Shown piece after piece: positions 26,213-35,182 of a stretch of DNA of 64,000 bases. A program made the translations under genes and the position numbers. Position 1 is the stretch's first letter. Each line of letters begins with the position of its first letter. The notes under the pieces were generated by a model. That model was not told the DNA's origin, did not search any database, and saw only the letters and a program-made list of their open reading frames with translations. The stretch is from Homoserinimonas sp. OAct 916 (GTDB lineage Bacteria; Actinomycetota; Actinomycetes; Actinomycetales; Microbacteriaceae), in the NCBI RefSeq assembly GCF_003260275.1, contig NZ_QJHB01000003.1:124001-188000 (forward strand), read 5' to 3'.

Positions 26213-27370
26213 CTAGCCGGCTGGACCAGCAATGCAGAAGTCCTGGATGGTTCCGACCAGGATTTTGGTGAGTGCACGCACGGATGAGCCGGTGGTCCAT
26301 TCGTCGGCTTCGTGTGCGCCGGCTCCGTCGACACCGAGCAGCAGGCACGGAATGCCGGCGGCCGCGATGAGCCCGGCATCCGTCCAGAAGGGCTCGCCGC
26401 GTCTGCCGGGTGCGACCCCGAGAATCTGCGTGGCGTGTTCTTCGAGGATGCGCACCAGAGGGGCCTCCGGGTCGGCCTGGAGGGCTGCTCGTGCGACCTG
26501 TCGCCGAAGGGTGAAGGTGAAATCAGGAATCATCGCGGCCAGTTCGGACAGAAGCAGGTGCAACTCCTGTTCCACAGAGTCTGGGGATTCGCCCGGCAGC
26601 ATGCGTCGTTCGACGCTGATCCGGCATTCGTCGGCGACGGTTGCCTCATCGGTGCCACCGTGAATCTTGGAAACCCGCACTGTGCTGTGGCCCAGAAGTG
26701 GATGCCCGGGTCCGGCTGAAAGCCGGCCCGCCAGACAATCAAGTGCGCGCAGCACATGCGTGGCGTGGGCGATTGCATCCACCCCGCGTTCGGGCATCGA
26801 CCCGTGGGCGGCAACGCCGGTCAGGACGATCTCGAACCACGCGAATCCGCGATGCGCGACGACGAGCTGCAGATTCGTGGGCTCCGCGACAATCGCAGCA
26901 TCTGCGGTGAACGTTCGCAACACCTCCTCGGTGCCGAGGCTGCCGAACTCCTCGTCGGCCACCAGGGTCACCAGCACGTCGCCCGCCGGTCGATTCCGCC
27001 CCGCGGTCGCAGTGGCCGCCAGAATCGCTGCCACACCGCCCAGCATGTCGAAGGTGCCGCGCCCATGCAATTGGTCTCCCCGTTCGACGAGTTCGAAGGG
27101 GTTGCCGGAGTACCCGGCCACAGGCACTGTGTCGAGATGGCCGTTCAGCATCAGCGAACGGCCGTCACCGGTTCCGCGCAGGATGCCGACTACCGACGGT
27201 CGACCGGGGGTCTCTTCGAGGCGATGCACCTCGAACCCGTGCCGGGTCATCCACTCGGCACAGAAGGTGGCGATTGCGCCCTCGCCGGCTCCTGAAACAG
27301 TCAGATCTGGATTCACCGAGTCGATGGCGACCAATTGCCTCAGCAGGTTCACGGGGTCGATCGGCGGCAC
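26213..27370 (-). CDS. M20-family metallopeptidase (ArgE/DapE/acetylornithine deacetylase-like)
   Basis: Two-metal amidohydrolase cleaving N-acyl amino acids or dipeptides. Metal motifs GHLDTVPV, GRGTFDMLGG, ADEEFGSLG (catalytic Glu), HRGFAWFEI and the C-terminal AHEADEW are in place. The Lys usual after DM (DMKGG) is Leu here. A dimerisation (lid) domain occupies the middle. 385 aa is normal. Alone between divergent or convergent neighbours, so the substrate is open. Confidence 0.88.
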   Translation of the reverse strand: MPPIDPVNLLRQLVAIDSVNPDLTVSGAGEGAIATFCAEWMTRHGFEVHRLEETPGRPSVVGILRGTGDGRSLMLNGHLDTVPVAGYSGNPFELVERGDQLHGRGTFDMLGGVAAILAATATAGRNRPAGDVLVTLVADEEFGSLGTEEVLRTFTADAAIVAEPTNLQLVVAHRGFAWFEIVLTGVAAHGSMPERGVDAIAHATHVLRALDCLAGRLSAGPGHPLLGHSTVRVSKIHGGTDEATVADECRISVERRMLPGESPDSVEQELHLLLSELAAMIPDFTFTLRRQVARAALQADPEAPLVRILEEHATQILGVAPGRRGEPFWTDAGLIAAAGIPCLLLGVDGAGAHEADEWTTGSSVRALTKILVGTIQDFCIAGPAG

Positions 27371-27418
27371 GGCTCTCCTTGTGGCTGGTTTCAGATGGGT
27401 GATTCAGGCGGTTCGGGG

Positions 27419-27482
27419 GTTCAGAAGGTCGGGCGTTCAGAAGGTCGGGAGTTCAGAAGGTCGGGGGTTCAGAAGGTCGGGG
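27419..27482. repeat. Tandem array, 4 x 16 bp, containing the hemolysin III stop codon
   Basis: gttcagaaggtcgggN four times (N = c, a, g, g), identical otherwise. The stop of the minus-strand hemolysin III gene (TGA, 27471-27469) is inside the fourth unit, and each other unit contains the same TGA. A degenerate fifth unit precedes 27419. Confidence 0.97.
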
Positions 27483-28269
27483 GATTGACGGCCACCAGGA
27501 GAATCGCCGTCCAGTGGCAGAGGAAAGCCAGCACGGTCAGGGTGTGGAAGATCTCGTGGAATCCGAATGCACCGGGGAAGGGATTGGGGCGCTTCAGGGC
27601 GTAGATAATGGCGCCCACACTGTACAAGAGCCCCCCGACGATGATCAGTATCATCGTTGCCGCATTGGCCAGGAAGAACTGCGGCATGAACATGACCGCG
27701 GCCCAGCCCAGCAGCAGGTAGAGCGGAACGTAGAGCCACCGCGGTGCACCGATCCAGAACACGCGAAAGCCGATCCCAAGAACCGCTCCTCCCCAGACCA
27801 GGCTGAGCAGTAGGGCGGCCTGTTTGGGAGGCAGGCACAGCACCGTGATCGGCGTGTAGGAACCTGCTATCAGCAGAAAGATATTGGCGTGGTCCAGCCG
27901 CTTGAACAGTCTCTTGGTCGCTGGCTTCCAGTTGAACCGGTGGTAGAGCGCAGAGACGCCGAACAACAGTAACGAGGACGCCACGAACACACTGCTGCTG
28001 ATGGTGGCCGCCGCTCCATCGGCCGCGACGATGAGGATGATTCCCAGGACCACGGCGAACGGAAACGTGCCGGCGTGGATCCAACCGCGCCAGGTCGGCT
28101 TCAGGTCGAGAGGGTCTGCTGTGGCCGCCTCCAGCAGTGGCATGTGCAGGCTGATCGGCTCATCAGCGTCATTCCCGGTTGCCTCATCGGCGTGGGCATC
28201 TGCGCGGCGGCTATCTCTCGAGTTGCTGTCTGCGGAGCGCGGATCGCCTACTGAAGGATGACCGGTCAT
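27469..28269 (-). CDS. PAQR/hemolysin III family membrane protein
   Basis: Seven-span membrane protein of the YqfA/hemolysin III (PAQR) superfamily. Putative metal ligands are in SALYHRF, LDHANIFLLIAGSYTP and FHEIFHTLTVLAFLCHW. The 266-aa reading includes a ~50-residue acidic, Ser/Arg-rich N-terminal extension; ATG 28143 (MPLLEAATADP) would remove it. The last residues (PPTF) and stop are encoded within the 16-bp array. Haemolytic activity is a family label only. Confidence 0.9.
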   Translation of the reverse strand: MTGHPSVGDPRSADSNSRDSRRADAHADEATGNDADEPISLHMPLLEAATADPLDLKPTWRGWIHAGTFPFAVVLGIILIVAADGAAATISSSVFVASSLLLFGVSALYHRFNWKPATKRLFKRLDHANIFLLIAGSYTPITVLCLPPKQAALLLSLVWGGAVLGIGFRVFWIGAPRWLYVPLYLLLGWAAVMFMPQFFLANAATMILIIVGGLLYSVGAIIYALKRPNPFPGAFGFHEIFHTLTVLAFLCHWTAILLVAVNPPTF

Positions 28270-28381
28270 TCCACAAGCCTAACGGCGTGAGCCGGGCCCG
28301 CCATGAAGGTGGGCGTCGCCCGCGAGCGCGCGATCGGAAGGCGAAAACTGCGGATTGCACTCATTCGGGCCAGAAGTGCAC

Positions 28382-28387
28382 TAGCGT
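28382..28387 (+). promoter_or_regulatory. -10 hexamer of a leaderless promoter (uppS)
   Basis: TAGCGT, 6 nt before GTG 28394. Confidence 0.45.
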
Positions 28388-28393
28388 GACTGT

Positions 28394-29179
28394 GTGCAGA
28401 AGCAGAGACTACCAATGGCTCGCGGGTTTCTCTATCGCGTCTACCAGAGTCGACTCAGGCGCCGACTCGACACGACCAGCCTGCCCTGCCATGTCGCGAT
28501 GATCATCGACGGCAACCGCCGTTGGGCGAAGCAGTTGGGCCTGGAGACGGCGGCGGCCGGTCACCGTGCCGGGGCCGCGAAGATGAGGGAGTTCCTGGAG
28601 TGGTGTGACGACCTCGGCATCCCGATGGTCACGCTCTACCTGCTCTCGAGCGATAACCTGGTGCAGCGTTCCAGCCAAGAACTCGCCGACCTCATCGAGA
28701 TCATCGCCGAGCTGGCCGAAGACCTTTCGCACTACCGCAACTGGCGGATCAAGAAGGTTGGATCGGATACGGGTCTCGCTCCCGGCCTCACCGCAGCTCT
28801 TGACGCCGCCGAGGCGCGTACTTTGAACAACTCGGGAATGCACATCAATCTGGCCGTCGGCTACGGGGGACGCACCGAGATCACGGATGCCATGCGGAAC
28901 ATCGTCGCGGAGCACATGAAGGGTGGCGGCACCCTGGACACGCTGGCCGAGCGGCTCACGCCCCAACTGATCGGTGAGCACCTCTACACCGGTGGCCTGC
29001 CCGATCCAGACCTGGTCATCCGCACGTCGGGGGAACAACGGTTGAGCGACTTCATGCTCTGGCAGAGTGCCCACAGCGAGTTCTACTTCGTGGAGGCGCT
29101 CGGTCCCGATCTGCGTGAAGTTGATTTCTTGCGCGCGTTGCGCGACTATTCTCGTCGCAAGCGACGCTTCGGCAGTTGA
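28394..29179 (+). CDS. Isoprenyl transferase (cis-prenyl diphosphate synthase)
   Basis: UppS-family cis-prenyltransferase making the polyprenyl lipid carrier or a shorter Z-prenyl precursor. MIIDGNRRWAKQLG contains the catalytic Asp; the diphosphate-binding RTSGEQRLSDFMLWQSAHSEFYF is complete. 261 aa. In actinobacteria with two paralogues one makes a short and one a long chain; the sequence alone does not settle which this is. GTG 28394 is chosen because of the -10 hexamer; ATG 28415 (MARGFLYRVYQ) is possible. Confidence 0.93.
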   Translation: MQKQRLPMARGFLYRVYQSRLRRRLDTTSLPCHVAMIIDGNRRWAKQLGLETAAAGHRAGAAKMREFLEWCDDLGIPMVTLYLLSSDNLVQRSSQELADLIEIIAELAEDLSHYRNWRIKKVGSDTGLAPGLTAALDAAEARTLNNSGMHINLAVGYGGRTEITDAMRNIVAEHMKGGGTLDTLAERLTPQLIGEHLYTGGLPDPDLVIRTSGEQRLSDFMLWQSAHSEFYFVEALGPDLREVDFLRALRDYSRRKRRFGS

Positions 29180-29195
29180 GGGAGGACGTGGGCAG

Positions 29196-30326
29196 ATGAT
29201 GACCATCGACGAGTTCACGCAGCAGTTCAACGAAGAACCGGGCTATTTCGACTTTGCCCGGGTCGGGCCGCCGGGTGCCGCCGTTCTGGCAGAGATGCAG
29301 GGGCAGGGGGAGATCTTCTCCCGTGCTCGGTTCGGCGGCCTCGACAACTTTGAGTATCAGGACGAACGGGTACGCGACGTGGTCGGCGCCCTGACCGGAT
29401 TCCCGGCAGATCAAGTCGTGTTCCAGCCGAATACGTCGATGGGGCTGATGCACACCATGTTCGGCCTGACCGGCGGCGTGCTGATGTCGGGTTCCGAGTT
29501 TCCCAGCATCACCTATGCCGCAGTGCGCGCGGCCCAGTCGCTGGGGGTCGTGGTTCCCCAGTGGCTGGAGACCGACCATGGGCGGGTGACCCCCGGGCAG
29601 ATCAGGGAGCAGATCACACCGAACACAGTCGCTGTCGCGGTCAGCCTGGTTGACTTTCGTACCGGTTACGTTGCAGATCTGGAGGGCATCCGCCAGGTCA
29701 TCGGCGACCGATTGCTGATCGTTGACGCCATCCAGGGGTTCTCTGTCGTCGACGCAGCGTACGAGGCAGCTGACGTTGTCGTGGCTGGCGGTCAGAAGTG
29801 GGTACGGGCCGGCTGGGGGACCGGGTTCATGGCGCTGAGCCAACATGCCCTGGAGCGGATCACTCCCGTCGTCTCCGGGTTCAACGCGACAGATCTGGCC
29901 GAACCCTGGTCGAACTCCGAGATCCAGGAGCCCACAGCAGGCGCGGCCGCGTTCAGCGTGTCCATGCCCGATTGCATCGCTCAGGCCCGGCTGGCCGCCG
30001 CTTTGGAACAAGTCGACAAGGTCTCCGTGCCCGAAATCGTGCAGTCGATCTCACAGAAAACCTCTCGCCTGATCGACCTTGCCGACGAATTTGGGTTGCA
30101 GGTGACCTCTCCGCGCGACGTCGCAGAGCGTGCCGGGATCGTCGTCGTCACCCCGAGGCCCGACTGCGCCAGCCTTCTGACCGCCTCGCTGTTCAACCAC
30201 GGCATCTCTGCAACGAGCAGGGAGGGGTCTGTTCGCTTCGGCGTTCACGTCTCGACCGACGATGACAGTTTCGATGCCCTGGCACTCGCGTTCACCGAAT
30301 TCGGCAGGCTCGCCGCGGCGCGGTAG
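29196..30326 (+). CDS. Class V PLP-dependent aminotransferase (cysteine desulfurase-like)
   Basis: 376-aa fold-type I enzyme. The Schiff-base lysine is in VVAGGQKWVRAGWG, preceded by the aspartate of LLIVDAIQGFSVVD; the N-terminus shows FDFARVGPPG as in small class V aminotransferases. Candidate activities are transamination, kynureninase-like or selenocysteine/cysteine-lyase-like; the required active-site Cys of desulfurases is not evident, so a desulfurase role is doubtful. Starts at ATG 29196 (or 29199) after GGGAGG. 16 bp after uppS, probably co-transcribed. Confidence 0.85.
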   Translation: MMTIDEFTQQFNEEPGYFDFARVGPPGAAVLAEMQGQGEIFSRARFGGLDNFEYQDERVRDVVGALTGFPADQVVFQPNTSMGLMHTMFGLTGGVLMSGSEFPSITYAAVRAAQSLGVVVPQWLETDHGRVTPGQIREQITPNTVAVAVSLVDFRTGYVADLEGIRQVIGDRLLIVDAIQGFSVVDAAYEAADVVVAGGQKWVRAGWGTGFMALSQHALERITPVVSGFNATDLAEPWSNSEIQEPTAGAAAFSVSMPDCIAQARLAAALEQVDKVSVPEIVQSISQKTSRLIDLADEFGLQVTSPRDVAERAGIVVVTPRPDCASLLTASLFNHGISATSREGSVRFGVHVSTDDDSFDALALAFTEFGRLAAAR

Positions 30327-30341
30327 GGCAGCGTCACCCCC

Positions 30342-30375
30342 TCCTGTCTCTCATCCCGTCCTGCCCCTCACCCCG
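30342..30375. repeat. Direct repeat, 2 x 17 bp
   Basis: cctgtctctcatcccgt and cctgcccctcaccccgt in tandem, 15 bp after the aminotransferase stop. Confidence 0.7.
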
Positions 30376-30613
30376 TCGCACGAGTGATTCTCGAACGCGA
30401 TCGACCGACTGCGGCGTGTCGAAGGAGCGGTGTGGCGATCGGGTCGTAGCGTCACGACTATCAGGCAAGGCGCTTGATCGAGAATGCCTCAACGGGAGTG
30501 CTCGACATCGGCGCAGGACTGAACGCCGGTACTGCGCCAACACATGACAGCCGCTCCCGCGGGGCACTCGAGGCAGAGCCCGCACGCTTCGCGTCGGGAT
30601 AGGGGAGTGCAAC

Positions 30614-31966
30614 ATGGTCGTCACCCGAACACCAGCAGGCCCGGTCACAGGTTCAGCATCCAAGGGGGCGAGCACCTCTCGACGGCCGCAGGCCCAACTG
30701 ACCTACGTACTCGACACCTCGGTTCTGTTGTCAGACCCGAGGGCGCTGTTTCGATTCGCCGAACACGATGTGGTGTTGCCAGTGATCGTGATCAGCGAGC
30801 TTGAGAAGAAGCGGCACGATCCTGAGATCGGCTATTTCGCGCGGCAGGCGCTCCGTCTACTCGACGACCTGCGCGAAGAACACGGGAGACTCGACTTTCC
30901 GATCCCGATCGGAGATGGTGGGTCGCTTCGCGTGGAACTCAACCATTCCAGCCAGGCTGCTTTGCCGTCGGGGCTGCAACTCGGCGACAACGACTCGCGC
31001 ATCCTGGCGGTTGCGCTGAACCTCGCCCATGACGGGCTCGACGTGATTGTGGTGTCGAAGGACATGCCGATGCGGGTCAAGGCGGCGTCGATCGGCTTGA
31101 CCGCCGAAGAGTATCGGGCGGAGCAAGTGGTCGACTCCGGCTGGACAGGGATTCAAGAGGTGTCGGTGACCGAGCAGGACATCCTCGACCTGTACGATGG
31201 CGCGCAATTGCAGACCGACCTGGTGGCCGGGATGCCGGTGAACACCGGGCTCGTGCTGCAGTCCGATCGGGGTTCAGCGCTCGGGCGGGTCACCGGAGAC
31301 GACGAGGTGACCCTGGTGCGTGGTGACCGGGACCTGTTCGGGCTGCACGGGCATTCCGCACAGCAACGCATCGCCATCGACCTCTTGCTCGACCCCGCAG
31401 TCGGCATCGTCTCGTTGGGCGGCCGCGCGGGAACCGGCAAGTCGGCGCTCGCCCTCTGCGCGGGGTTGGAGGCCGTGCTCGAACATCGCCAGCACCAGAA
31501 GATCATGGTCTTCCGACCGCTCTACGCCGTTGGTGGGCAGGAACTGGGATATCTGCCCGGCGACTCCGCCGAAAAGATGAACCCGTGGGCCGAAGCCGTG
31601 TTCGACACGCTCGGTTCGGTCGTCTCGCAGAATGTACTGGAGGAGGTGCAGGCCAGGGGCATTCTGGAGGTGCTGCCTCTGACACACATTCGTGGGCGGT
31701 CGTTGCACGACGCGTTCGTGATTGTGGATGAGGCCCAGTCGCTGGAGCGGAACGTGTTGCTCACGGTGCTCAGCCGAATCGGTCGCAATTCGCGGGTGGT
31801 CCTCACCCATGATGTGGCGCAGCGGGACAACCTGCGGGTCGGGCGACACGATGGGGTGGCCTCGGTGATCGAATCGTTGAAGGGGCACTCCCTGTTCGGC
31901 CACGTCACGCTCACCCGGTCGGAACGCTCGGAGATCGCGGCATTGGTCACCCAGTTGTTGGAATAA
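30614..31966 (+). CDS. PhoH family protein with N-terminal PIN domain (PhoH2)
   Basis: PIN RNase fused to a PhoH ATPase, as in mycobacterial PhoH2, an ATP-dependent RNA helicase/RNase. The PIN domain starts [12 protein letters not shown] (acidic residues near 33) with [12 protein letters not shown]; the PhoH part has Walker A GRAGTGKS (about 270-277) and Walker B VIVDEAQS (about 369-375). 450 aa. ATG 30614 follows GGGGAG. No small antitoxin-like ORF is recognisable in the 287-nt upstream gap. The 3' end nucleates an eight-unit tandem array. Confidence 0.93.
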   Translation: MVVTRTPAGPVTGSASKGASTSRRPQAQLTYVLDTSVLLSDPRALFRFAEHDVVLPVIVISELEKKRHDPEIGYFARQALRLLDDLREEHGRLDFPIPIGDGGSLRVELNHSSQAALPSGLQLGDNDSRILAVALNLAHDGLDVIVVSKDMPMRVKAASIGLTAEEYRAEQVVDSGWTGIQEVSVTEQDILDLYDGAQLQTDLVAGMPVNTGLVLQSDRGSALGRVTGDDEVTLVRGDRDLFGLHGHSAQQRIAIDLLLDPAVGIVSLGGRAGTGKSALALCAGLEAVLEHRQHQKIMVFRPLYAVGGQELGYLPGDSAEKMNPWAEAVFDTLGSVVSQNVLEEVQARGILEVLPLTHIRGRSLHDAFVIVDEAQSLERNVLLTVLSRIGRNSRVVLTHDVAQRDNLRVGRHDGVASVIESLKGHSLFGHVTLTRSERSEIAALVTQLLE

Positions 31967-32074
31967 GTACTACTGGAATAAGCGGTGGAATAGGTGCTGC
32001 TGGAATAAACATTGCTGGAATAAACATTGCCGGAATAAACACTGCCGGAATAAACACTGCCAGAATAAATGCTG
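31958..32074. repeat. Tandem array, ~8 units of 13-15 bp, derived from the phoH 3' end
   Basis: Unit 1 ttggaataagtacta holds the last codons and TAA stop of phoH; units 2-8 are variants of ctggaataaacattg (two exact at 32000-32029) and ccggaataaacactg (two exact at 32030-32059). GGAATAA recurs in nearly every unit. Confidence 0.93.
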
Positions 32075-32122
32075 GGGCGATAAGAGTCGGGTCACCGCCG
32101 CACAGGCGACCGCCCACGGTCG

Positions 32123-32128
32123 TAGTCT
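32123..32128 (+). promoter_or_regulatory. -10 hexamer of a leaderless promoter (acyl-CoA dehydrogenase-like gene)
   Basis: TAGTCT followed by six G and then ATG 32135. Confidence 0.5.
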
Positions 32129-32134
32129 GGGGGG

Positions 32135-33286
32135 ATGACCGAATCCGTGCTCTCTGACGAACTGTTGGCCAGAATTCGCGGCCGTGCGGCCGGGTATGAC
32201 CGTGACAACGCCTTCTTCCACGAAGACCTCGCAGAATTGGTGGAGGCCGGGTACCTGCGGCTGTTCACCCCGACCGCACACGGCGGACTCGGCCGCGGCC
32301 TGTTGGACGTGGCACGCGAACAGACGCGTCTGGCCACGGCCGCCCCGGCGACCGCGCTCGCAATCAACATGCACCAGGTCTGGACCGGAGTGGCGAAGGT
32401 GCTGCTTGACCGGGGCGACGATTCGCTGCTGTGGGTTCTCAAGGAGGCCGCCGCCGGTGAACTGTTCGCGTTCGGCAACAGCGAGGGCGGCAATGACCAG
32501 GTGTTGTTCGATTCGCGCACCCGTGCCGAACCCGACGGCGATGGGGGCTACCGCTACTACGGCACCAAAATTTTCACCTCGATGTCTCCGGCATGGACGC
32601 GGTTGGGCATCTTCGGAAAGGATGCGACCGACCCCGACAACCCCCGCCTGGTGCACGGTTTCATCACCCGCGACAGCGAGGGTTATACCATCAAGGACGA
32701 TTGGGACACTCTCGGCATGCGTGCCAGTCAGAGCTGCACCACCGTGCTTGACGGGGTGCATGTGCCGGCCGAACGGATCTTCCGGTCCTTGCCTGTTGGG
32801 CCGAGTGCCGACCCGTTGATCTTCGCGATCTTCGCGAATTTCGAGTTGCTGCTGGCGGCGGTCTACGCCGGAATCGGGCAGCGCGCCATCGAATTGGCCG
32901 TTGAATCCGGCCGCCGACGTACTTCGCTGAAGCATGGCGGCCGGAGCCTGGCCGATGACCCAGACATTCGCTGGCGGATCGCCGACGCCGCGATCTGGCA
33001 GGATGGGCTGTACCCCCAGATCGATCAGGCGGCAGCCGACGTCGACAACCTGGTTGACCATCAGGCCGCCTGGTTTCCGAAGCTGGTCGGCGTTAAGGTG
33101 CGCGTGACCGAGACCGTCCGCCAAGTGGTCGACGGTGCAATCCGGGCCTCCGGTGGCTCATCCTATTTTTCTTCGAGCGAGTTGGGCAGGCTCTACCGAG
33201 ACGTATTGGCTGGGTTGTTTCACCCCTCCGACGACGAGTCGGCGCACAGCACTTTCGCGAACGCGGTGCTCGGCCCGCCGGCATAG
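32135..33286 (+). CDS. Acyl-CoA dehydrogenase family flavoprotein
   Basis: 383-aa FAD (or FMN) protein with the acyl-CoA dehydrogenase fold: N-terminal helical domain with HGGLGRGLLD, the beta-domain YYGTKIFTSMSPAW...WDTLGMRASQS, and the C-terminal bundle with RASGGSSYFSSSELGRLYRDV. The usual catalytic glutamate position is not obvious, and the ending resembles the DszC/flavin-monooxygenase-like subgroup. Dehydrogenation of a short acyl-CoA or monooxygenation are both possible; no fatty-acid genes adjoin. Confidence 0.85.
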   Translation: MTESVLSDELLARIRGRAAGYDRDNAFFHEDLAELVEAGYLRLFTPTAHGGLGRGLLDVAREQTRLATAAPATALAINMHQVWTGVAKVLLDRGDDSLLWVLKEAAAGELFAFGNSEGGNDQVLFDSRTRAEPDGDGGYRYYGTKIFTSMSPAWTRLGIFGKDATDPDNPRLVHGFITRDSEGYTIKDDWDTLGMRASQSCTTVLDGVHVPAERIFRSLPVGPSADPLIFAIFANFELLLAAVYAGIGQRAIELAVESGRRRTSLKHGGRSLADDPDIRWRIADAAIWQDGLYPQIDQAAADVDNLVDHQAAWFPKLVGVKVRVTETVRQVVDGAIRASGGSSYFSSSELGRLYRDVLAGLFHPSDDESAHSTFANAVLGPPA

Positions 33287-33323
33287 GAACTTTCTCCAAA
33301 GGTGTTTGTTCAGAGGACCGTTC

Positions 33324-34817
33324 TCATCTGCAAGTACCGGTCACGCTTTCGGTGAAGGTGGGCCAGGTGTCTGGCTGGTCGGTGATTACCCGGCCGGTGG
33401 GGGTGGTCCATTCCAGTACTCCCGGGGAGACTTGTTTCACTCCCCACCCGCCGTGGTGTTTCAACGTGTGGTGGCCGCGGCAGAGGTGGGCGAGGTTGTC
33501 GGGCACGGTGGGGCCACCGGTTTCGGCGGGGATGGTGTGGTCGATGTCGCACCGGCCGGCAGACCGGGTACACCCCGGCTGTCGGCACCGGCCATCTCGC
33601 AATCGAAGGAACCGGCGAAGTTTCGCCGACGGCCTATACGTGTCGGCGGTCAAGGCCATCCCGGTGACCGGGTGGGTGAGCAGCCGGGTCAGCCTGGGTG
33701 CGTCGGCGGCCAACCGGCGGGCGGTGGCCGGGTCGATCGGACCTTTCCCCGCGAGCGTCGGTGGTTCCAGAGGAACTTTCCCGGGTTTCGTCCCAGTGCC
33801 GGTGCCAGCGCCAGTGCCACCGCCACCGCCGTCAGTGTCAGCGTTGTCTGTGTTGAGGAGGGTGAGTGCGGGGATCACGATGGCGATCTCGGCGCGGATG
33901 CCGATGCCGGCGTGGTGGGGTGCGTCTTCGCAGCCGGTGGGTTGCCCGGTCAGTAACAGCTCACAGGCCAGGTCGGTGCGCAACTGGTCATAGCTGCGTG
34001 GCTCACCGGTGACCAGGTCACCGGTGTCAGGGTCGAGGGTGCGGGCGCCGGCGGCGCCGGTGATGGCTTTGGCCTGCTGGGTGAGCCGGTCCAGGATGCC
34101 CTCCGCCAACACGGTCGGCACGGTCATACCCAGCTCGGACAGGCCGTCACCGATGTCCTGCACCCATACCCGGCGTTGCTTGTACACCTGGTCGTACCGT
34201 TGCTGAAAAGTGACCTCGCCGCACGTCGCGGCCGCCCGTTGCGCGTACCGGCCGAGCCTGCCCGGGGTGGTGTCGGCCGCTTTGTCCAACACCGCTTGTT
34301 CGTAGACGGACCGGGCGGTGTCGTCCTGGATGGGCAGGCCGTGGTCGGCGATCACCCGGATATGGCCCAGGTCGATGCGGCCGTCGTTGAGAGCGGCAAC
34401 CGCTGCCGGGTAGTCGGTGACGAACCGTTCCGCGTCAGCGAGGCGGCGACCCATGGTGCGGTCAGAGACCCGGTGGGCCGCGGCGAGGTCGGCGACCAGG
34501 GACCGGTGCGCGATCGCCGTGTCACAACCGTACAGTTCGGTGTTGCCGGCCCGCACCCACACCGCCAGGGTCGCCAACTCGTGCAACTCCTGGGCCTGCA
34601 GGGCACCCATCTGCTGCCGGATCACCACCGTGCGGGCGATCGCAGCCGCCGCCTCCTCATCACCGGGACCAAACAGGACAGCGTTCCCAGCTACAGCGGA
34701 GTCGTCGGACCGGGTCGGGTTGGCCGGGATATTCGACGGACCCGGCACCTTGTGGTCGGCTGGAACCCCCAGGAGGTGAGGACCTTCCCCCGCGCTAGGT
34801 TCGAACATATGTTCCAT
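33324..34817 (-). CDS. DUF222 / HNH endonuclease protein (13E12 repeat family)
   Basis: About 497 aa. DUF222 occupies the N-terminal two thirds (ALQAQELHELATLAVWVRAG, AHRVSDRTMGRRLADAE), a low-complexity Gly/Thr stretch (GGGGGTGAGTGTGTKPGK) links to the C-terminus, which has the HNH nuclease RLRDGRCRQPGCTRSAGRCDIDHTIP...HLCRGHHTLKHHGGW. This family is multicopy in actinobacterial genomes and often mobile or selfish; the role is uncertain. Start is unsure: ATG 34817 or 34808 without a clear RBS, or the upstream ATG 34892. Confidence 0.9.
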   Translation of the reverse strand: MEHMFEPSAGEGPHLLGVPADHKVPGPSNIPANPTRSDDSAVAGNAVLFGPGDEEAAAAIARTVVIRQQMGALQAQELHELATLAVWVRAGNTELYGCDTAIAHRSLVADLAAAHRVSDRTMGRRLADAERFVTDYPAAVAALNDGRIDLGHIRVIADHGLPIQDDTARSVYEQAVLDKAADTTPGRLGRYAQRAAATCGEVTFQQRYDQVYKQRRVWVQDIGDGLSELGMTVPTVLAEGILDRLTQQAKAITGAAGARTLDPDTGDLVTGEPRSYDQLRTDLACELLLTGQPTGCEDAPHHAGIGIRAEIAIVIPALTLLNTDNADTDGGGGGTGAGTGTGTKPGKVPLEPPTLAGKGPIDPATARRLAADAPRLTRLLTHPVTGMALTADTYRPSAKLRRFLRLRDGRCRQPGCTRSAGRCDIDHTIPAETGGPTVPDNLAHLCRGHHTLKHHGGWGVKQVSPGVLEWTTPTGRVITDQPDTWPTFTESVTGTCR

Positions 34818-35182
34818 GCAAGCAGTCAACCATGACCCACCGACATCCGCCCAGCAACGGGTAAAACTGTGGATAACTCCGATCACTTCCACCTGGACGG
34901 AGAACTAACGGGTCAACTCCCGGGACGGCCAGTCATAGAACTCGTTACCGCATCGATCCGTGCCTGTGGCCGCGTGAGCGCGCGCTGCCGGAGCATCAAC
35001 TGAAGTATCAGGCTCAGGGGAGCGATCGCGGCGAGACCCGGACGAGTTCGAGCTAAGACCGCCGCAACGCCGACGAGCTCGGTCTTCTTCGCGGGCACGC
35101 GACCGAAGCCGGTCACAGACGATCGGTCGCGAGCGGTGCGCACGTGCGCACCGCTCAACGGATTGCTCTACCAGCTGCCGCC
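34818..35182. other. Gap without a supported gene between the HNH gene and fumC
   Basis: 365 nt. A minus-strand 81-codon frame (34913-35158) has one hydrophobic stretch (VGVAAVLARTRPGLAAIAPLSLILQLML) but no recognisable family or RBS, and its first codons lie in the 26-bp palindrome; it may be a remnant. The only clear structure is the palindrome at 35131-35156. Confidence 0.35.
35131..35156. terminator. Perfect 26-bp palindrome downstream of fumC
   Basis: GAGCGGTGCGCAC followed directly by its reverse complement GTGCGCACCGCTC, 27 nt beyond the fumC stop. It can act as a hairpin (tiny loop) terminator without a T-tract, or as a dimeric protein site. Confidence 0.5.

Noticed and set aside
30327-30613. 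Small antitoxin-like ORF (phoAT type) upstream of PIN-PhoH.
   Set aside because: No plus-strand frame with start and RBS in the 287-nt gap; only a 17-bp direct repeat and G/C-rich non-coding sequence were seen.
31958-32074. CRISPR-like array (repeated short units).
   Set aside because: Units are contiguous 13-15 bp with no unique spacers and no cas genes anywhere; ordinary tandem repeats.
35164-35177. CAGCTGGTAGAGCA on the minus strand just after fumC looks like a tRNA D-arm.
   Set aside because: Only the D-arm matches; no anticodon stem, T-loop (TTCRA) or acceptor pairing follows, and the next bases are the 26-bp palindrome. Not enough for a tRNA or a tRNA-derived att site.
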